Below, piece after piece: positions 1 through 7,911 of a stretch of 64,000 nt of DNA (the first letter of the stretch is position 1; the number at the start of each line of letters is the position of its first letter). The DNA is taken from assembly GCF_014639275.1 (NCBI RefSeq), contig NZ_BMFW01000008.1, forward strand, positions 660 through 64,659, written 5' to 3'. Origin of the DNA: Arthrobacter liuii. Lineage in GTDB: Bacteria; Actinomycetota; Actinomycetes; Actinomycetales; Micrococcaceae. Under the pieces are notes generated by a model. It searched no databases and was not told where the DNA came from. It saw nothing but the letters and a program-made list of their open reading frames with translations. The position numbers and the translations under genes are program-made.

Positions 1-243
1 TTTCGCCTCATGCGCCACGTTTGCGGCCTCACCCTTGGCAGTCTGGGCCACGCCCTGGGCTGCAGATGCTGCCTCGCCGGCAACGTTGGAAGCCTCCTCC
101 TTGGCCGCCTGGGTCTTGGAGGTGTCAGGGGAACCTGTCGGGTAGGAGGCCTGCTGGGGAGCCACCTCTGTTGCACCGTACGGATCGGCGATGGCCGGGT
201 CCGCGGCGGTGCGTGGGGTCTGGGGCCATTGGTTCTCTGTCAT
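1..243 (-). CDS. Ala/Lys/Glu-rich stress-type protein, N-terminal part only
   Basis: The gene starts at an ATG and runs off the left edge, so only the first 81 codons are seen. The product opens with a disordered Pro/Thr/Asp-rich stretch (MTENQWPQTPRTAADP) and passes into Ala/Lys/Glu repeats such as KTQAAKEEASNVAGEAAS, which resemble the amphipathic repeats of LEA-like or apolipoprotein-like stress proteins. No enzyme motif is visible. In related actinobacteria such N-termini often precede membrane segments, but that part lies outside the window. AGTAAGC promoter elements upstream are shared with the MarR gene and the hibernation factor, which suggests common control. Function unknown. Confidence 0.7.
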   Translation of the reverse strand, partial: MTENQWPQTPRTAADPAIADPYGATEVAPQQASYPTGSPDTSKTQAAKEEASNVAGEAASAAQGVAQTAKGEAANVAHEAK

Positions 244-302
244 CTTCGCTCTCTTTCAGAAAGGGTTAGCTGGCGATCAAGAACCAGCAATGCTGGCAAC
301 TT

Positions 303-332
303 AGTAAGCAGGGTTACTACTTAGATACTAAG
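303..332. promoter_or_regulatory. AGTAAGC-type inverted repeats upstream of the left-edge gene
   Basis: Two inverted repeats lie side by side: AGTAA with TTACT separated by 6 bases (303-318), and CTTAG with CTAAG separated by 3 bases (320-332). The half-site AGTAAGC recurs before the MarR gene and before the hibernation factor. Candidate operator inferred from repeats only. Confidence 0.45.
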
Positions 333-418
333 CACACTTCCCTTTTGGATTGCAAGGGGTCGTGCGGGTGGGCTTGGAGTCCCCGGGTGCTTGGCGCAGG
401 GCTGCGCAGCGAACGGAT

Positions 419-456
419 AGTAAGCCTACTTGCGAATATGTTGGTAAGCATGCTTA
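419..456. promoter_or_regulatory. Two palindromes in the MarR gene promoter region
   Basis: AGTAAGCCTACT (419-430) is a partly palindromic site, and TAAGCATGCTTA (445-456) is a perfect 12-bp palindrome about 60 bases before the MarR start codon. This position fits autoregulation, which is usual for MarR proteins. The sites are A/T-rich against a G/C-rich background. Binding is inferred. Confidence 0.5.
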
Positions 457-518
457 TTGTAGGAGGGTAGCGACGCACGGTGACACGCACTTCGCCACCT
501 ACAGGAAGGCCGCGGCCG

Positions 519-1058
519 ATGACCAGCAATCTCGATCCGGACGCCCGGAGCAGCTACCGCCTTATCACGTTGGCGGCACGGCTGATCCAGCGGCGCCAGG
601 ACGACGCACTGGCCCCCCTTGGCCTCACCCGTGCCGCTGTTATCGCACTGGAAGGCCTGACGGGGGGTCCCCTGAACCAGGAACAGCTCGCCGAGGCGAT
701 CAGGGTCCAGAGCCAGACGCTGGGCCGGGTCCTTACCCGGCTTGAAGCCACGGGACTCATCACCAGGACCCGCCACGCTTCGGACCGCCGCCAGCTGAGA
801 GTGGAGCTGACGGACTCCGGTGTTGCTGCCGTTGACGCGGCGCGGCTGGCGGAGATCAACGCTTATCCGGACGATCCGGACATCGCATGGAAGGCGCTCC
901 GGGAGGAACTCACGAAGTTTGTCCGCGCCATTCCGGTGAACCGCGGCGCCGGCGTTGTCCCGTTTGCCCCGCCCGAACACCGCGCCGGGCACGTGCACAG
1001 GCAGCAATCCGGACGGGCAAGCGGCCTGCGGGGCTGGGAGCAGCCACGCCAGAACTGA
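519..1058 (+). CDS. MarR family transcriptional regulator
   Basis: A 179-residue winged-helix regulator. The MarR core is clear: a dimerisation helix, then the helix-turn-helix around LNQEQLAEAIRVQSQTLGRV and the wing region LITRTRHASDRRQLRVELTD, where Asp-Arg-Arg is the typical wing signature. The last 45 or so residues are poorly conserved and basic. I chose the ATG at 519 because AGGAAGG lies ten bases upstream; an in-frame GTG at 480 would add 13 residues. The gene is flanked upstream by palindromes that also occur before two neighbouring genes, so it probably represses itself and perhaps a small regulon. The ligand is unknown. Confidence 0.85.
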   Translation: MTSNLDPDARSSYRLITLAARLIQRRQDDALAPLGLTRAAVIALEGLTGGPLNQEQLAEAIRVQSQTLGRVLTRLEATGLITRTRHASDRRQLRVELTDSGVAAVDAARLAEINAYPDDPDIAWKALREELTKFVRAIPVNRGAGVVPFAPPEHRAGHVHRQQSGRASGLRGWEQPRQN

Positions 1059-1078
1059 CGAGGCTCCACGATGAAGCG

Positions 1079-1108
1079 GCCGGCCCTTCCAGGCCGGCAA
1101 CATCTTTT
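1079..1108. terminator. Hairpin between convergent MarR gene and hibernation-factor gene
   Basis: GCCGGCC and GGCCGGC form a perfect 7-bp stem with a six-base loop, followed on the plus strand by a short run of T. It sits between two convergent genes and could end transcription from both sides. Confidence 0.5.
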
Positions 1109-1135
1109 CCTGGCCCTTGTTTCCTGCGGTAAGGC

Positions 1136-2296
1136 CTACGACGACTGGACCTGGGGTCCGGAGGACCAGCGCAGCAGTGCCGCGGCGCCAGCGCCCTTGG
1201 GCAACACCGGACCCGGAACCAGCAGAAGGTGGGCGTCAGTAAGGGCTGCCGCCCGCAACAGGGCTGCAGGGGCCGGAACTTCTCCCAGGATTCCCGCACC
1301 CAAGGCTTCGTAGTTGGCTGTCGCGATCCATGGTTCCGCATCCAGGGCCAGCAACGTCCGTTCTGCCAATGCGGCATCATCAAGGATCAGGACCTCCACC
1401 TGTGCCTGCTGGAGTGCGTGCACCACGTCTCCTATGCCCTGCGCCGATTCCGGGTTGGGCTGGCCCTCCTGGACCGCCAGCATGTCCATCACGGCCTGCT
1501 GCTCCCCGGCCCACACTTCGGCCACCCGCTGGTTGACCTGATCCTCCAGGTCGGCGCGGTCCGCCCCCGCGGTATGTGTGTGGGAGTCCACCTCCGACAG
1601 CACTGCCCTGCTTGCCTCGGAGAGGTTTTCCTTGACCAGTCCCCGCGCGCGGATGTCCCCGGCGAGAACGATCAGCCGGGCACCGCTGGAACTGGCTGCC
1701 TTGTCGATTTCGCCCGCCACTTCGTCGGCATTCCGGCGCCAGACGTCCTCGGTGTGGTGCTGGAACCGCAGTTCCGACCAGCCGCCGCCGTGGAACTTGT
1801 GCACGTGCTCGGACTCGCCTTCCACTTCCTGCACGCTGCCGGCAGCGCCGGCCCCGGCGCGGTACAAGCGGATTTCGCCGTGTTCCCGGCTTACCTCGGC
1901 GACCACGTAGGGGAACTCCGCCGGCCGGTGTTTGGCCAGGGGCAGCAGGTCAGGGACCGGTCCCGTTGACACCCGTTCCGGCAATATCAGTGTGCCGGGA
2001 AGTACCTCGTTGACCTCCACCTTGCCGTCATGGACCAGGACATACCTGGACACGGGGGAGGGGCTACCCGCGGCTGGCTGGAGGGCCCGCTCCATTGCAT
2101 CGGCGTCAGCGGACGTTGCCCCCTGTGCTTCAAGCCGGGTACGGGCGTTTCCGGGCCTGACGTCCCCGGCCTCCAGTGTGTCCACCGTTCCGGTCCCTGC
2201 ATCCACATAGGCTGTGCACCACGGGCCCGGGAGCCGGCATAGGTCCGCGTAGGCCTTAAGGCTGGAGCCGTGGTTGGTGTTGAGGCGTTGTGCCAT
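1136..2296 (-). CDS. Rv2629/Balon-type ribosome hibernation factor (baeRF family)
   Basis: A 386-residue protein of the bacterial archaeo-eukaryotic release-factor-like family that includes mycobacterial Rv2629 and Balon. Known members bind the ribosomal A site during stress and shut down translation. The diagnostic segment GGGWSELRFQHHTEDVWRRN (about residues 170-189) and the following LIVLAGDIRARGLV strand (208-221) match the eRF1/Vms1-like middle domain. I chose the ATG at 2296, six bases after AAGGAG, over an ATG five codons earlier. The promoter carries CTTAGTATC and AGTAAGC, shared with the MarR gene and the left-edge gene, which suggests joint stress control. Family assignment is from remembered motifs; the detailed mechanism here is inferred. 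Confidence 0.8.
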   Translation of the reverse strand: MAQRLNTNHGSSLKAYADLCRLPGPWCTAYVDAGTGTVDTLEAGDVRPGNARTRLEAQGATSADADAMERALQPAAGSPSPVSRYVLVHDGKVEVNEVLPGTLILPERVSTGPVPDLLPLAKHRPAEFPYVVAEVSREHGEIRLYRAGAGAAGSVQEVEGESEHVHKFHGGGWSELRFQHHTEDVWRRNADEVAGEIDKAASSSGARLIVLAGDIRARGLVKENLSEASRAVLSEVDSHTHTAGADRADLEDQVNQRVAEVWAGEQQAVMDMLAVQEGQPNPESAQGIGDVVHALQQAQVEVLILDDAALAERTLLALDAEPWIATANYEALGAGILGEVPAPAALLRAAALTDAHLLLVPGPVLPKGAGAAALLRWSSGPQVQSS

Positions 2297-2317
2297 GACG
2301 ATCTCCTTCACGCGTGA

Positions 2318-2337
2318 CTTAGTATCACGGGCTTACT
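2318..2337. promoter_or_regulatory. AGTAAGC/GATACT element upstream of the hibernation factor
   Basis: On the minus strand this reads AGTAAGC, then GATACTAAG about 20-40 bases before the start codon. GATACT could itself be a -10 box, so a repressor bound at AGTAAGC would overlap the promoter. The same two words occur in the 303-332 region. Inferred. Confidence 0.4.
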
Positions 2338-2401
2338 GGTTCGTCATTTCACCGTAGCACCGGGGAAGATAGCGTCGAAGGGCCTTCCGACCCCCTGCTT
2401 T

Positions 2402-2746
2402 TCAGGCCTTGCAGGCGTCCTTCAGGGCCCGGACGGACTCTGCCGGCACCTGGTCCCCGGCCTCCGCGATCTGGCCCAACGGCGTCGTAATTTCCGCGGG
2501 AACCCCTGCCGTCCGTGCCGCCGATGCCAGGCCGGCCAGCGCCTGGCGGTCCTCTGCGCTGACCAGGCCGTCCTGGACCACCGCGCAGATCTGCTTATTG
2601 ACTTCCTGTGCGGCGGCGGAGGCAGCCCTGGAGGCGGCATCGCTGGCCGCGTTGCCCGCCGCGTCGCCGACGGCGCCGCATCCGGTCAGCAGCAACAGGG
2701 CGGTGGACAGGGCAGCGGCGGAGACGACGGCGGAACGAAGGGTCAT
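2402..2746 (-). CDS. Small secreted lipoprotein, unknown function
   Basis: A 114-residue protein with a lipoprotein signal peptide: short basic start, hydrophobic core and lipobox LLTGC, the Cys being residue 23. The mature part is a helical Ala-rich region followed by a C-terminal domain with two further cysteines (QICAVVQDG and the final ALKDACKA), which may form a disulfide. It is probably anchored to the outer face of the cytoplasmic membrane. It follows the alditol oxidase gene by about 20 bases on the same strand and may be cotranscribed. No known family was recognised. Confidence 0.75.
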   Translation of the reverse strand: MTLRSAVVSAAALSTALLLLTGCGAVGDAAGNAASDAASRAASAAAQEVNKQICAVVQDGLVSAEDRQALAGLASAARTAGVPAEITTPLGQIAEAGDQVPAESVRALKDACKA

Positions 2747-2767
2747 GCCTCCAGCGTACCGGCGGTA

Positions 2768-4018
2768 CTAGCGCCGGGCCGGGACGCCCAGGATGCTGTC
2801 CAGCAGTCCGTTCCGGAATTTACCTTCGGGGTCATGGGCGTCCGCGAAGGAACGGAAGTCGGCGAAGCGCGGGTACAGCTTTTCCCAGTCGTGGCCGTCC
2901 GGGGTGAACAGTTTGCCCCAATGCGGGCGGGCGCCGAAGGGCCGCAGTGCATCCTCCAGGGCCGGGAGGAAGGCTTCCACCTCAGGCTGCAGCGGCTTCC
3001 AGGTGAAGTGCAGCGCCACGCTCTGCTGGCGGTAGAACGGACTGAGCCAGAATTCGTCAGGCGCGCCGGTGCGGATTTCCGAGACGAACAGCAAGGGTGC
3101 AAGTTTTCCGGCCAGCGCGCGGACTGCCTGGAGGGCGGCAGGGGCGTGCTCCAGTGGAAGGATGAACTCGCTTTGCAGTTCGTCCCCGTTGCTCGGCGTG
3201 AACTCGTGCCGGAAGTGCGGGAGCCGGTCCAGCCACGGGCCGGCCTGGTCCATTTGCGCGGTGCAGTTTTCAGCGGACATGTCCGGCAGTGGGTGCCGCG
3301 GCCTGAGGGCGGCGGTCGCCCCGAACAGCCGGGGAAGTGGCTGCTCCTCTTCAAGGGCTTTGAGCCAGACCTGGTCGATCCTGTCGCCGGCATAGTCGGT
3401 AAACAGGCTCACGCTGTAGGCGCTGGACACGATGGCAGTGAAATCCGCCAGGGCGTTGTCCCACGGCAGGTCCTCGAGGACGCGCTGGCGCATCCGGAAA
3501 CTTGGGCGCACCGCCAGCTCCAGGCCGGTAACAATGCCCAGGGCCCCGACGCCCACCACGCTTGCCAGGAACTCGTCCCCGTCCGCCCGGCTGAGCGTGA
3601 CCTGCTCCCCGGAGGCCCGGACCAGGTCGATGGATTCCACCGCACCGGCAAGGGAAGGGTTGTTCACCCCGGAGCCGTGCGTCCCGGTCTGCACCGCACC
3701 TGCCACCGAAATGTGGGGCAGCGAGGCAAGGTTATGGATGGCAACCCCGGACTCCTCCAGGGTCCGGCACAGCGCCCCGTAGCTAACCCCGCCGCTCACA
3801 CGCACTGTTCCCCGGCTGGAATCCAGGTCCACCTGCTGCGGCAGGGCATCGAGGAGGACGTGCACGCCGTCCGTGTCTGCCACCCTGTTGAACGAGTGCC
3901 GGGACCCCAGGGCCTTGACGCGCGCCGAGTTTGCCACAAGGTCCGCCAGCTCGGTTACGGAATCCGGCCGCCGGACATCGGCGGAGGAGTATTCGAGGTT
4001 TCCTGCCCAGTTCTTCAT
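2768..4018 (-). CDS. FAD-linked alditol oxidase
   Basis: A 416-residue oxidase of the vanillyl-alcohol oxidase/PCMH flavoprotein fold, closest by pattern to alditol (xylitol/sorbitol) oxidases of actinobacteria. These oxidise the terminal hydroxyl of polyols to aldoses and release hydrogen peroxide. Visible features are the FAD-binding N-half with ALGSRHSFN (the His is the usual covalent FAD site), the SGGVSYGAL loop, GAVQTGTHGSG and GVGALGIVTGLEL, and a C-terminal ALO domain ending in HDPEGKFRNGLLDSILG. Length fits the family. The start is the ATG before KNWAGNLEYSSADV. A LacI-type palindrome lies 36-49 bases upstream, so expression is probably sugar- or polyol-controlled. Related L-gulonolactone oxidases are the main alternative. 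Confidence 0.85.
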   Translation of the reverse strand: MKNWAGNLEYSSADVRRPDSVTELADLVANSARVKALGSRHSFNRVADTDGVHVLLDALPQQVDLDSSRGTVRVSGGVSYGALCRTLEESGVAIHNLASLPHISVAGAVQTGTHGSGVNNPSLAGAVESIDLVRASGEQVTLSRADGDEFLASVVGVGALGIVTGLELAVRPSFRMRQRVLEDLPWDNALADFTAIVSSAYSVSLFTDYAGDRIDQVWLKALEEEQPLPRLFGATAALRPRHPLPDMSAENCTAQMDQAGPWLDRLPHFRHEFTPSNGDELQSEFILPLEHAPAALQAVRALAGKLAPLLFVSEIRTGAPDEFWLSPFYRQQSVALHFTWKPLQPEVEAFLPALEDALRPFGARPHWGKLFTPDGHDWEKLYPRFADFRSFADAHDPEGKFRNGLLDSILGVPARR

Positions 4019-4053
4019 CAGGTGGCTTTCGCTTGGGGTCGGTTTTCTCCAAC

Positions 4054-4067
4054 TGTCAGCGCTAACA
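4054..4067. promoter_or_regulatory. LacI-type operator upstream of the alditol oxidase
   Basis: TGTCAGCGCTAACA is a 14-bp palindrome with one mismatched pair and the central GCGC typical of LacI-family operators. A TTGACA box lies just upstream on the minus strand (4081-4076), so the site falls between -35 and the start codon, a good place for repression. The cognate regulator is not adjacent. Confidence 0.55.
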
Positions 4068-4077
4068 AAGCGGGCTG

Positions 4078-4296
4078 TCAAGGTGCTTCCGCGGTACGGG
4101 CTGCCGCTGTAGGGGAGCCGGGCACCCAATGGCCGGGCCGCCCAACTCCGATGGGAAGCCGGGTGGAAGAGCTGCCGTGGGCGGCGGTGATTTGTGCCTG
4201 GGTGAGGAAGAGGGCGCCCCTGAGGTCGGCGGCGTCGAGCCTTGCAATGCGGGCAGTCCCGCGCAAGAGTATCCCGCTCATTCCGTACCCGTCCGG
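4078..4296 (-). pseudogene. C-terminal fragment of a pentapeptide-repeat protein
   Basis: An open frame between two stops holds ARLDAADLRGALFLTQ followed by AAHGSSSTRLP and RPGHW. Pentapeptide A(D/N)LxG repeats followed by a LFLTQ...T(K/R)LP...RPxHW tail are the usual C-terminus of actinobacterial pentapeptide-repeat proteins. The upstream repeats are missing: the frame is stopped at 4297-4299 and the alpha/beta hydrolase gene begins there. This is therefore a remnant of perhaps 60 codons left after a deletion. Recognition is from the sequence pattern; the original length is unknown. Confidence 0.6.
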
Positions 4297-4988
4297 TCAA
4301 CTGCTCCCAGGATGGCCCGTCCCAGTTGGTCCGGCTTGGTGAACTGCGGCCAGTGTCCCGTGGGCAGGTCGACAAGCTCCACGTCGCGGATCCTGGCCAG
4401 TTCCGCGACGAACGGGTTGCCGGCCGCAATCCATTCGCGCAACATGGTGGATGGAAATTCACAGGTGATCACCGTAACGGGCACGCCGTAGCGCCGCTCG
4501 TCCTGCAGGTGCTGCCTGCCGTACGCGACACCGCGGGGCTCCGGTACGGCGCGGGCGCGAAACGCCTGCCGGAGTCCGTCGTCGAGATCCACCAGGTCCG
4601 CGTCGTCGAAACTCTCCCACGGCGGCAGGGGCACGTCGTCTCCCTCCGCGGGCAGTTCGTCATTGATGACACCGCCCTCGCCGAGGGGACCGCTGTCCAC
4701 GTAGATGGCCCGTTGCACGCGGTCCGGACGGGCATCGGCCACGCCGTGGATGATGGCCCCGCCGCCGGAATGGCCCACCAGGACTGCTTTGCCGGGCATG
4801 GCATCCAGCACTGCCACCACAGCGTCGATGTGGTCCTGCAGGCTGATACCTGCCCGATCGGCGTCTGCTGACTCCTTCCCGGGAAGCGTGAGGGGGTGGG
4901 TGCGGTGCCCCGCCGCTTCGAGGGCGGGTGTCACCGCCTCCCACGACGACGCGTCCAACCAGAAACCGGGAACCAGGATGATGTCCAT
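4278..4988 (-). CDS. Alpha/beta hydrolase
   Basis: A 236-residue cytoplasmic hydrolase with the alpha/beta fold. The opening strand MDIILVPGFWLDASSW contains the oxyanion-side loop, the nucleophile elbow is GHSGGG (Ser at about residue 73), the acidic member is probably in the region after VTVITCEFPS, and the catalytic His is in PTGHWPQF near the C-terminus. The pattern resembles small esterases of the MenH/salicylate-esterase type, but the substrate cannot be told. Its last codons run into the pentapeptide remnant, so its 3' flank has been rearranged. No operon partner is evident. Confidence 0.8.
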   Translation of the reverse strand: MDIILVPGFWLDASSWEAVTPALEAAGHRTHPLTLPGKESADADRAGISLQDHIDAVVAVLDAMPGKAVLVGHSGGGAIIHGVADARPDRVQRAIYVDSGPLGEGGVINDELPAEGDDVPLPPWESFDDADLVDLDDGLRQAFRARAVPEPRGVAYGRQHLQDERRYGVPVTVITCEFPSTMLREWIAAGNPFVAELARIRDVELVDLPTGHWPQFTKPDQLGRAILGAVDRTGTE

Positions 4989-5032
4989 GACCGAACCCTA
5001 CTCCCCGCCCCGGACATGGAATACGGGCACTC

Positions 5033-5470
5033 CTACCGCTTCCGCTTCCGGTCCTTCCCTTCCGTCCGATCCATGCGTTCAGAGGCTTCACGCTCGGCCC
5101 AGCGCTGCGACTTTCCCGCTGTTACCACCTTCTGGTGCCACTCGCGGTGGTAAGCGCGCTGCACAGCGACGTCGGAGCGGCGTGCCAGCGCCGCCAGTTC
5201 CCGCTGTATCTTCAAATACGAGTTCCACCGGCGCCCGGCCAGGGCACCGCTGTCAATGGCGTCGCGGACGTCGAACAGCCCGAATCCGCGTACACCAGGG
5301 GTGTCCATCAAGACGGTCCCGTTGGCCAGCGGCACCAGCTCGCGGGCGGTGGTGGTGTGCTTACCCCTGAAATCCCCGGACCGCACCTCTCCGGTGGGTT
5401 GGACTTCGCGGCCCACCAACGCATTGATGAGGGTGGATTTGCCGGCACCGGGCGGACAGTTCAATTCCAC
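5033..5470 (-). pseudogene. RsgA (ribosome small-subunit GTPase) remnant
   Basis: The frame opens at the Walker A region (PPGAGKSTLINALVG), continues through GDFRGKHTTTARELVPL and the Walker B/G3 segment LMDTPGVRGFGLFDV, and ends with the usual basic tail (WHQKVVTAGKSQRWAERE). Two parts of normal RsgA are missing. The N-terminal OB domain is gone, because the frame begins at the P-loop. The cysteine/histidine zinc-binding insert is also gone, because GLFDV is joined directly to RDAIDSGALAGRRW. About 145 codons remain of roughly 340-360. A circularly permuted small-subunit GTPase without OB and zinc domains should not assist 30S maturation. A functional copy probably exists elsewhere. Confidence 0.75.
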
Positions 5471-5610
5471 TGCCCCCAGCGAAGCTCCCGGGGCCAGCCC
5501 CGGGCGGGTTTCGCGGGCGCCAACCAGGGGTAGGAAAGCTTTTGCACAGTGTGGGTGGGTGCGATACTTGCGTGGGCAGCATTCGGGCTTCTTGGGGGGA
5601 CTTCTGGCTC

Positions 5611-6762
5611 ATGGTTCTGGATACGGCAACCCTGCGCATCGCTTTTGGCCTGATGGCCCTGGTGCTGGTGGTTCTTTTCTACTTTTCCGCGTACCGGGTG
5701 ACGCGCTCGCCGTACAGTGCGTGGTGGTGCGGTGCCCTGCTGTTCTTCCTGTCCGGATCGGGGTGCTTCCTGCTGGACGGCACCCCACACCAGGTGTGGG
5801 CCAACCCAGCGGGCAACACACTGCTGGTCCACGGCGGCGTGGCAGTGTGGGCCGGAGCGCGCTCGCTGCGGACCGCGCGGCCGCCCAAGTGGGCGTTCAC
5901 CGGCATCCCGCTGCTCACCCTGGTGGCCTCCCTGCTGGACCATCCGGCCACCAACACCTGGTCCGGCGGCCCCGTGTTCCTCGCGGCGATGAGCGTGACC
6001 ATCGGGCTGGCCTCCCGTGAGCTGTGGCGCCTTGAGCCGGGCTATTCGCGGGTCCGCATTCCCATGGCGGTGGCCGCCGGAGGGCTCTCAGTCTTTTATT
6101 TCTTTCGCTGGCTGGCGTTCCTGGTGGAGGGCCCGGAGGGCCCGGTCTTCGTCACCGTCTTTGGATCGGCCATCACCACGCTGGTGACCATGGTGTTGCT
6201 GGTGGTGGTGTCCTTCAGCATGGCGGCATTGAGCAGCGAACAGCAGACGCGCGTCCTGCGCGTGGTGGCCACCCGCGACGACCTCACCGGGCTCCTGAAC
6301 CGCAAGGCCTTCCTGGAACTGGCTGCCGAGCAGTTGGCCGACCGCACTATCACCGGCGGTTCCGGGGCCCTGATCCTGGCTGACCTTGACCACTTCAAGG
6401 CAGTCAATGATACCTACGGCCATGCCGCCGGCGACCTTGCGCTGCAGGCCTTCGCCGATGCCTGCACTGCCACGGTGCGTTCCACCGACCTGACCGGGAG
6501 GTACGGCGGGGAAGAGTTTGTCATCCTGGTTCCGGGGGCAAGCGCCGAACGGGCCGAGACGATAGCGGAGGAAATCAGCAGGCGCCTGGCCGGAGCGGAA
6601 ACGGCGGGCGGCATGGAGCTGCCCACCGCGAGTTACGGCATTTCCACGTACGACGGCGGGACCTCCGATGTGGAGGACCTCATCGCCTCAGCGGATGCCG
6701 CCCTGTACAGGGCCAAGTCCCTGGGCAGGAACCGCGCCGCCCGCAGCGACGAGATGTACTAG
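5611..6762 (+). CDS. Membrane-bound diguanylate cyclase (GGDEF)
   Basis: A 383-residue protein with about six transmembrane helices in residues 5-205 and a C-terminal GGDEF domain. The active-site motif is GGEEF at 299-303, and an RxxD inhibitory site (RSTD) lies five residues before it, so the enzyme should make cyclic di-GMP and be feedback-inhibited. DLTGLLNR and DLDHFKAVNDTYGH are typical for the domain. The N-terminal membrane part has no recognised sensor domain. I chose the ATG at 5611; a TTG at 5542 is possible, but a GATACT -10-like box at 5563-5568 lies inside that extension. It is transcribed divergently from the RsgA remnant and stands alone. Confidence 0.88.
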   Translation: MVLDTATLRIAFGLMALVLVVLFYFSAYRVTRSPYSAWWCGALLFFLSGSGCFLLDGTPHQVWANPAGNTLLVHGGVAVWAGARSLRTARPPKWAFTGIPLLTLVASLLDHPATNTWSGGPVFLAAMSVTIGLASRELWRLEPGYSRVRIPMAVAAGGLSVFYFFRWLAFLVEGPEGPVFVTVFGSAITTLVTMVLLVVVSFSMAALSSEQQTRVLRVVATRDDLTGLLNRKAFLELAAEQLADRTITGGSGALILADLDHFKAVNDTYGHAAGDLALQAFADACTATVRSTDLTGRYGGEEFVILVPGASAERAETIAEEISRRLAGAETAGGMELPTASYGISTYDGGTSDVEDLIASADAALYRAKSLGRNRAARSDEMY

Positions 6763-6795
6763 CTTCACTGCGGTACGCGGCGCGGTTCGGGCTGG

Positions 6796-7911
6796 CTACT
6801 TGGATTGGAGGGCGTCTGCCTGTTCCGCCAGGACCGTCAGTGCCACGCTTTCCGGCCGTTCAACAGTGCTCTGGATGCCGATTGTCATGCCGCTGTGCGC
6901 AGCCTTGAGGACAGATTCCATGACCTCCAAAGCATGGTAGGCCAGGGCGCCACCCGCCCGGGGTTCTTTGCCCTTTGGGGTGGAAGCCAGGTCGGCGATG
7001 CCAAAACCTCGCCCTGCATCAACATATCCCGCCGAGACGGGGAGGGTTTCCCATTCCTCAGCGCCCAGGGAGAACAGCTGGACATCACCGTCGAAGTGAT
7101 TGGGGTCCGGCACCACCAGGGATCCGCGTTCGCCGTGGATCTCGATGTTCGGCGACTTGGACTTCACGGCATCAAAGCTCATGAAGAGTGTTGAGAGGGC
7201 CCCGGAGGCGTGGACCAGGACGCCGGTTACGTGGGAGTCGATGTTCACGGGTACCTTTTCCCCCTCGCGGGGCCCCGATCCGATAGTCCGCTCAGTCCTG
7301 GTATGGCTGGCAGCGCCCACCACCGACACCACGGGACCCAGCAGCGTCACGAGTGCGGAGACGTAGTAGGGGCCCATGTCCAGGAGGGGGCCACCACCGG
7401 GCTGGTAGTAGAAATCCGGGTTGGGGTGCCAGCGCTCGTGGCCAGGGGTCACCATGGTGGCCGACGCCGAGATAGGGGCGCCGATCAGGCCGTCGTCGAT
7501 GGCCTTGCGTGCGGTCTGGACCCCGGTGCCCAGGACGGTGTCAGGGGCACAGCCGACGGCGACGCCCGCCTGGCGCGCTGCGTCCAGTACCTGGCGTGCC
7601 TCCTGAGTTGTGGCTGCGAGGGGCTTTTCGCCGTACACGCTTTTTCCGGCCGCGATCGCTTTCAGCGCCACGTCTGCGTGCGCGGCAGGGATGGTCAGGT
7701 TCAGGACCAGGTCAACATCATCCGCGGCGAGCAGTTCCTCCACTGAGAGGGCACGGACGCCGTCGTAATCATCAGCGACAGCCTGGGCGCGCGCGGGGTC
7801 GAGGTCCGCAACGGCCACCAGCTGGATCTGGTCCAGCCGTCGGAAATTGGTGAGGTACTGCGCGATGATGGCTCCGCAGCCAATGATTCCGACTTTCAAC
7901 GGCTTGCCCAC
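6796..7911 (-). CDS. Gfo/Idh/MocA family sugar dehydrogenase (last gene of sugar operon)
   Basis: A 371-residue NAD(P)-dependent oxidoreductase. The Rossmann start is VGIIGCGAI and the catalytic-loop motif is GEKPLA (Lys about residue 95). The C-terminal half is the alpha/beta dimerisation domain with GGGPLLDMGPYYVSAL. Enzymes of this kind oxidise sugar or inositol hydroxyls, often at C3 of glycosides. I chose the GTG at 7911 because AAAGGGG lies six bases upstream; the frame overlaps the end of the ThuA gene by 16 bases, which points to translational coupling. With the second Gfo/Idh gene and the isomerase upstream it forms an oxidation pathway for an imported sugar. The substrate is unknown. 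Confidence 0.88.
   Translation of the reverse strand: MGKPLKVGIIGCGAIIAQYLTNFRRLDQIQLVAVADLDPARAQAVADDYDGVRALSVEELLAADDVDLVLNLTIPAAHADVALKAIAAGKSVYGEKPLAATTQEARQVLDAARQAGVAVGCAPDTVLGTGVQTARKAIDDGLIGAPISASATMVTPGHERWHPNPDFYYQPGGGPLLDMGPYYVSALVTLLGPVVSVVGAASHTRTERTIGSGPREGEKVPVNIDSHVTGVLVHASGALSTLFMSFDAVKSKSPNIEIHGERGSLVVPDPNHFDGDVQLFSLGAEEWETLPVSAGYVDAGRGFGIADLASTPKGKEPRAGGALAYHALEVMESVLKAAHSGMTIGIQSTVERPESVALTVLAEQADALQSK

Noticed and set aside
2834..4342. A 502-codon plus-strand open frame
   Set aside because: It is the mirror of the alditol oxidase and hydrolase genes; its translation is low-complexity Arg/Gly/Pro with no motif.
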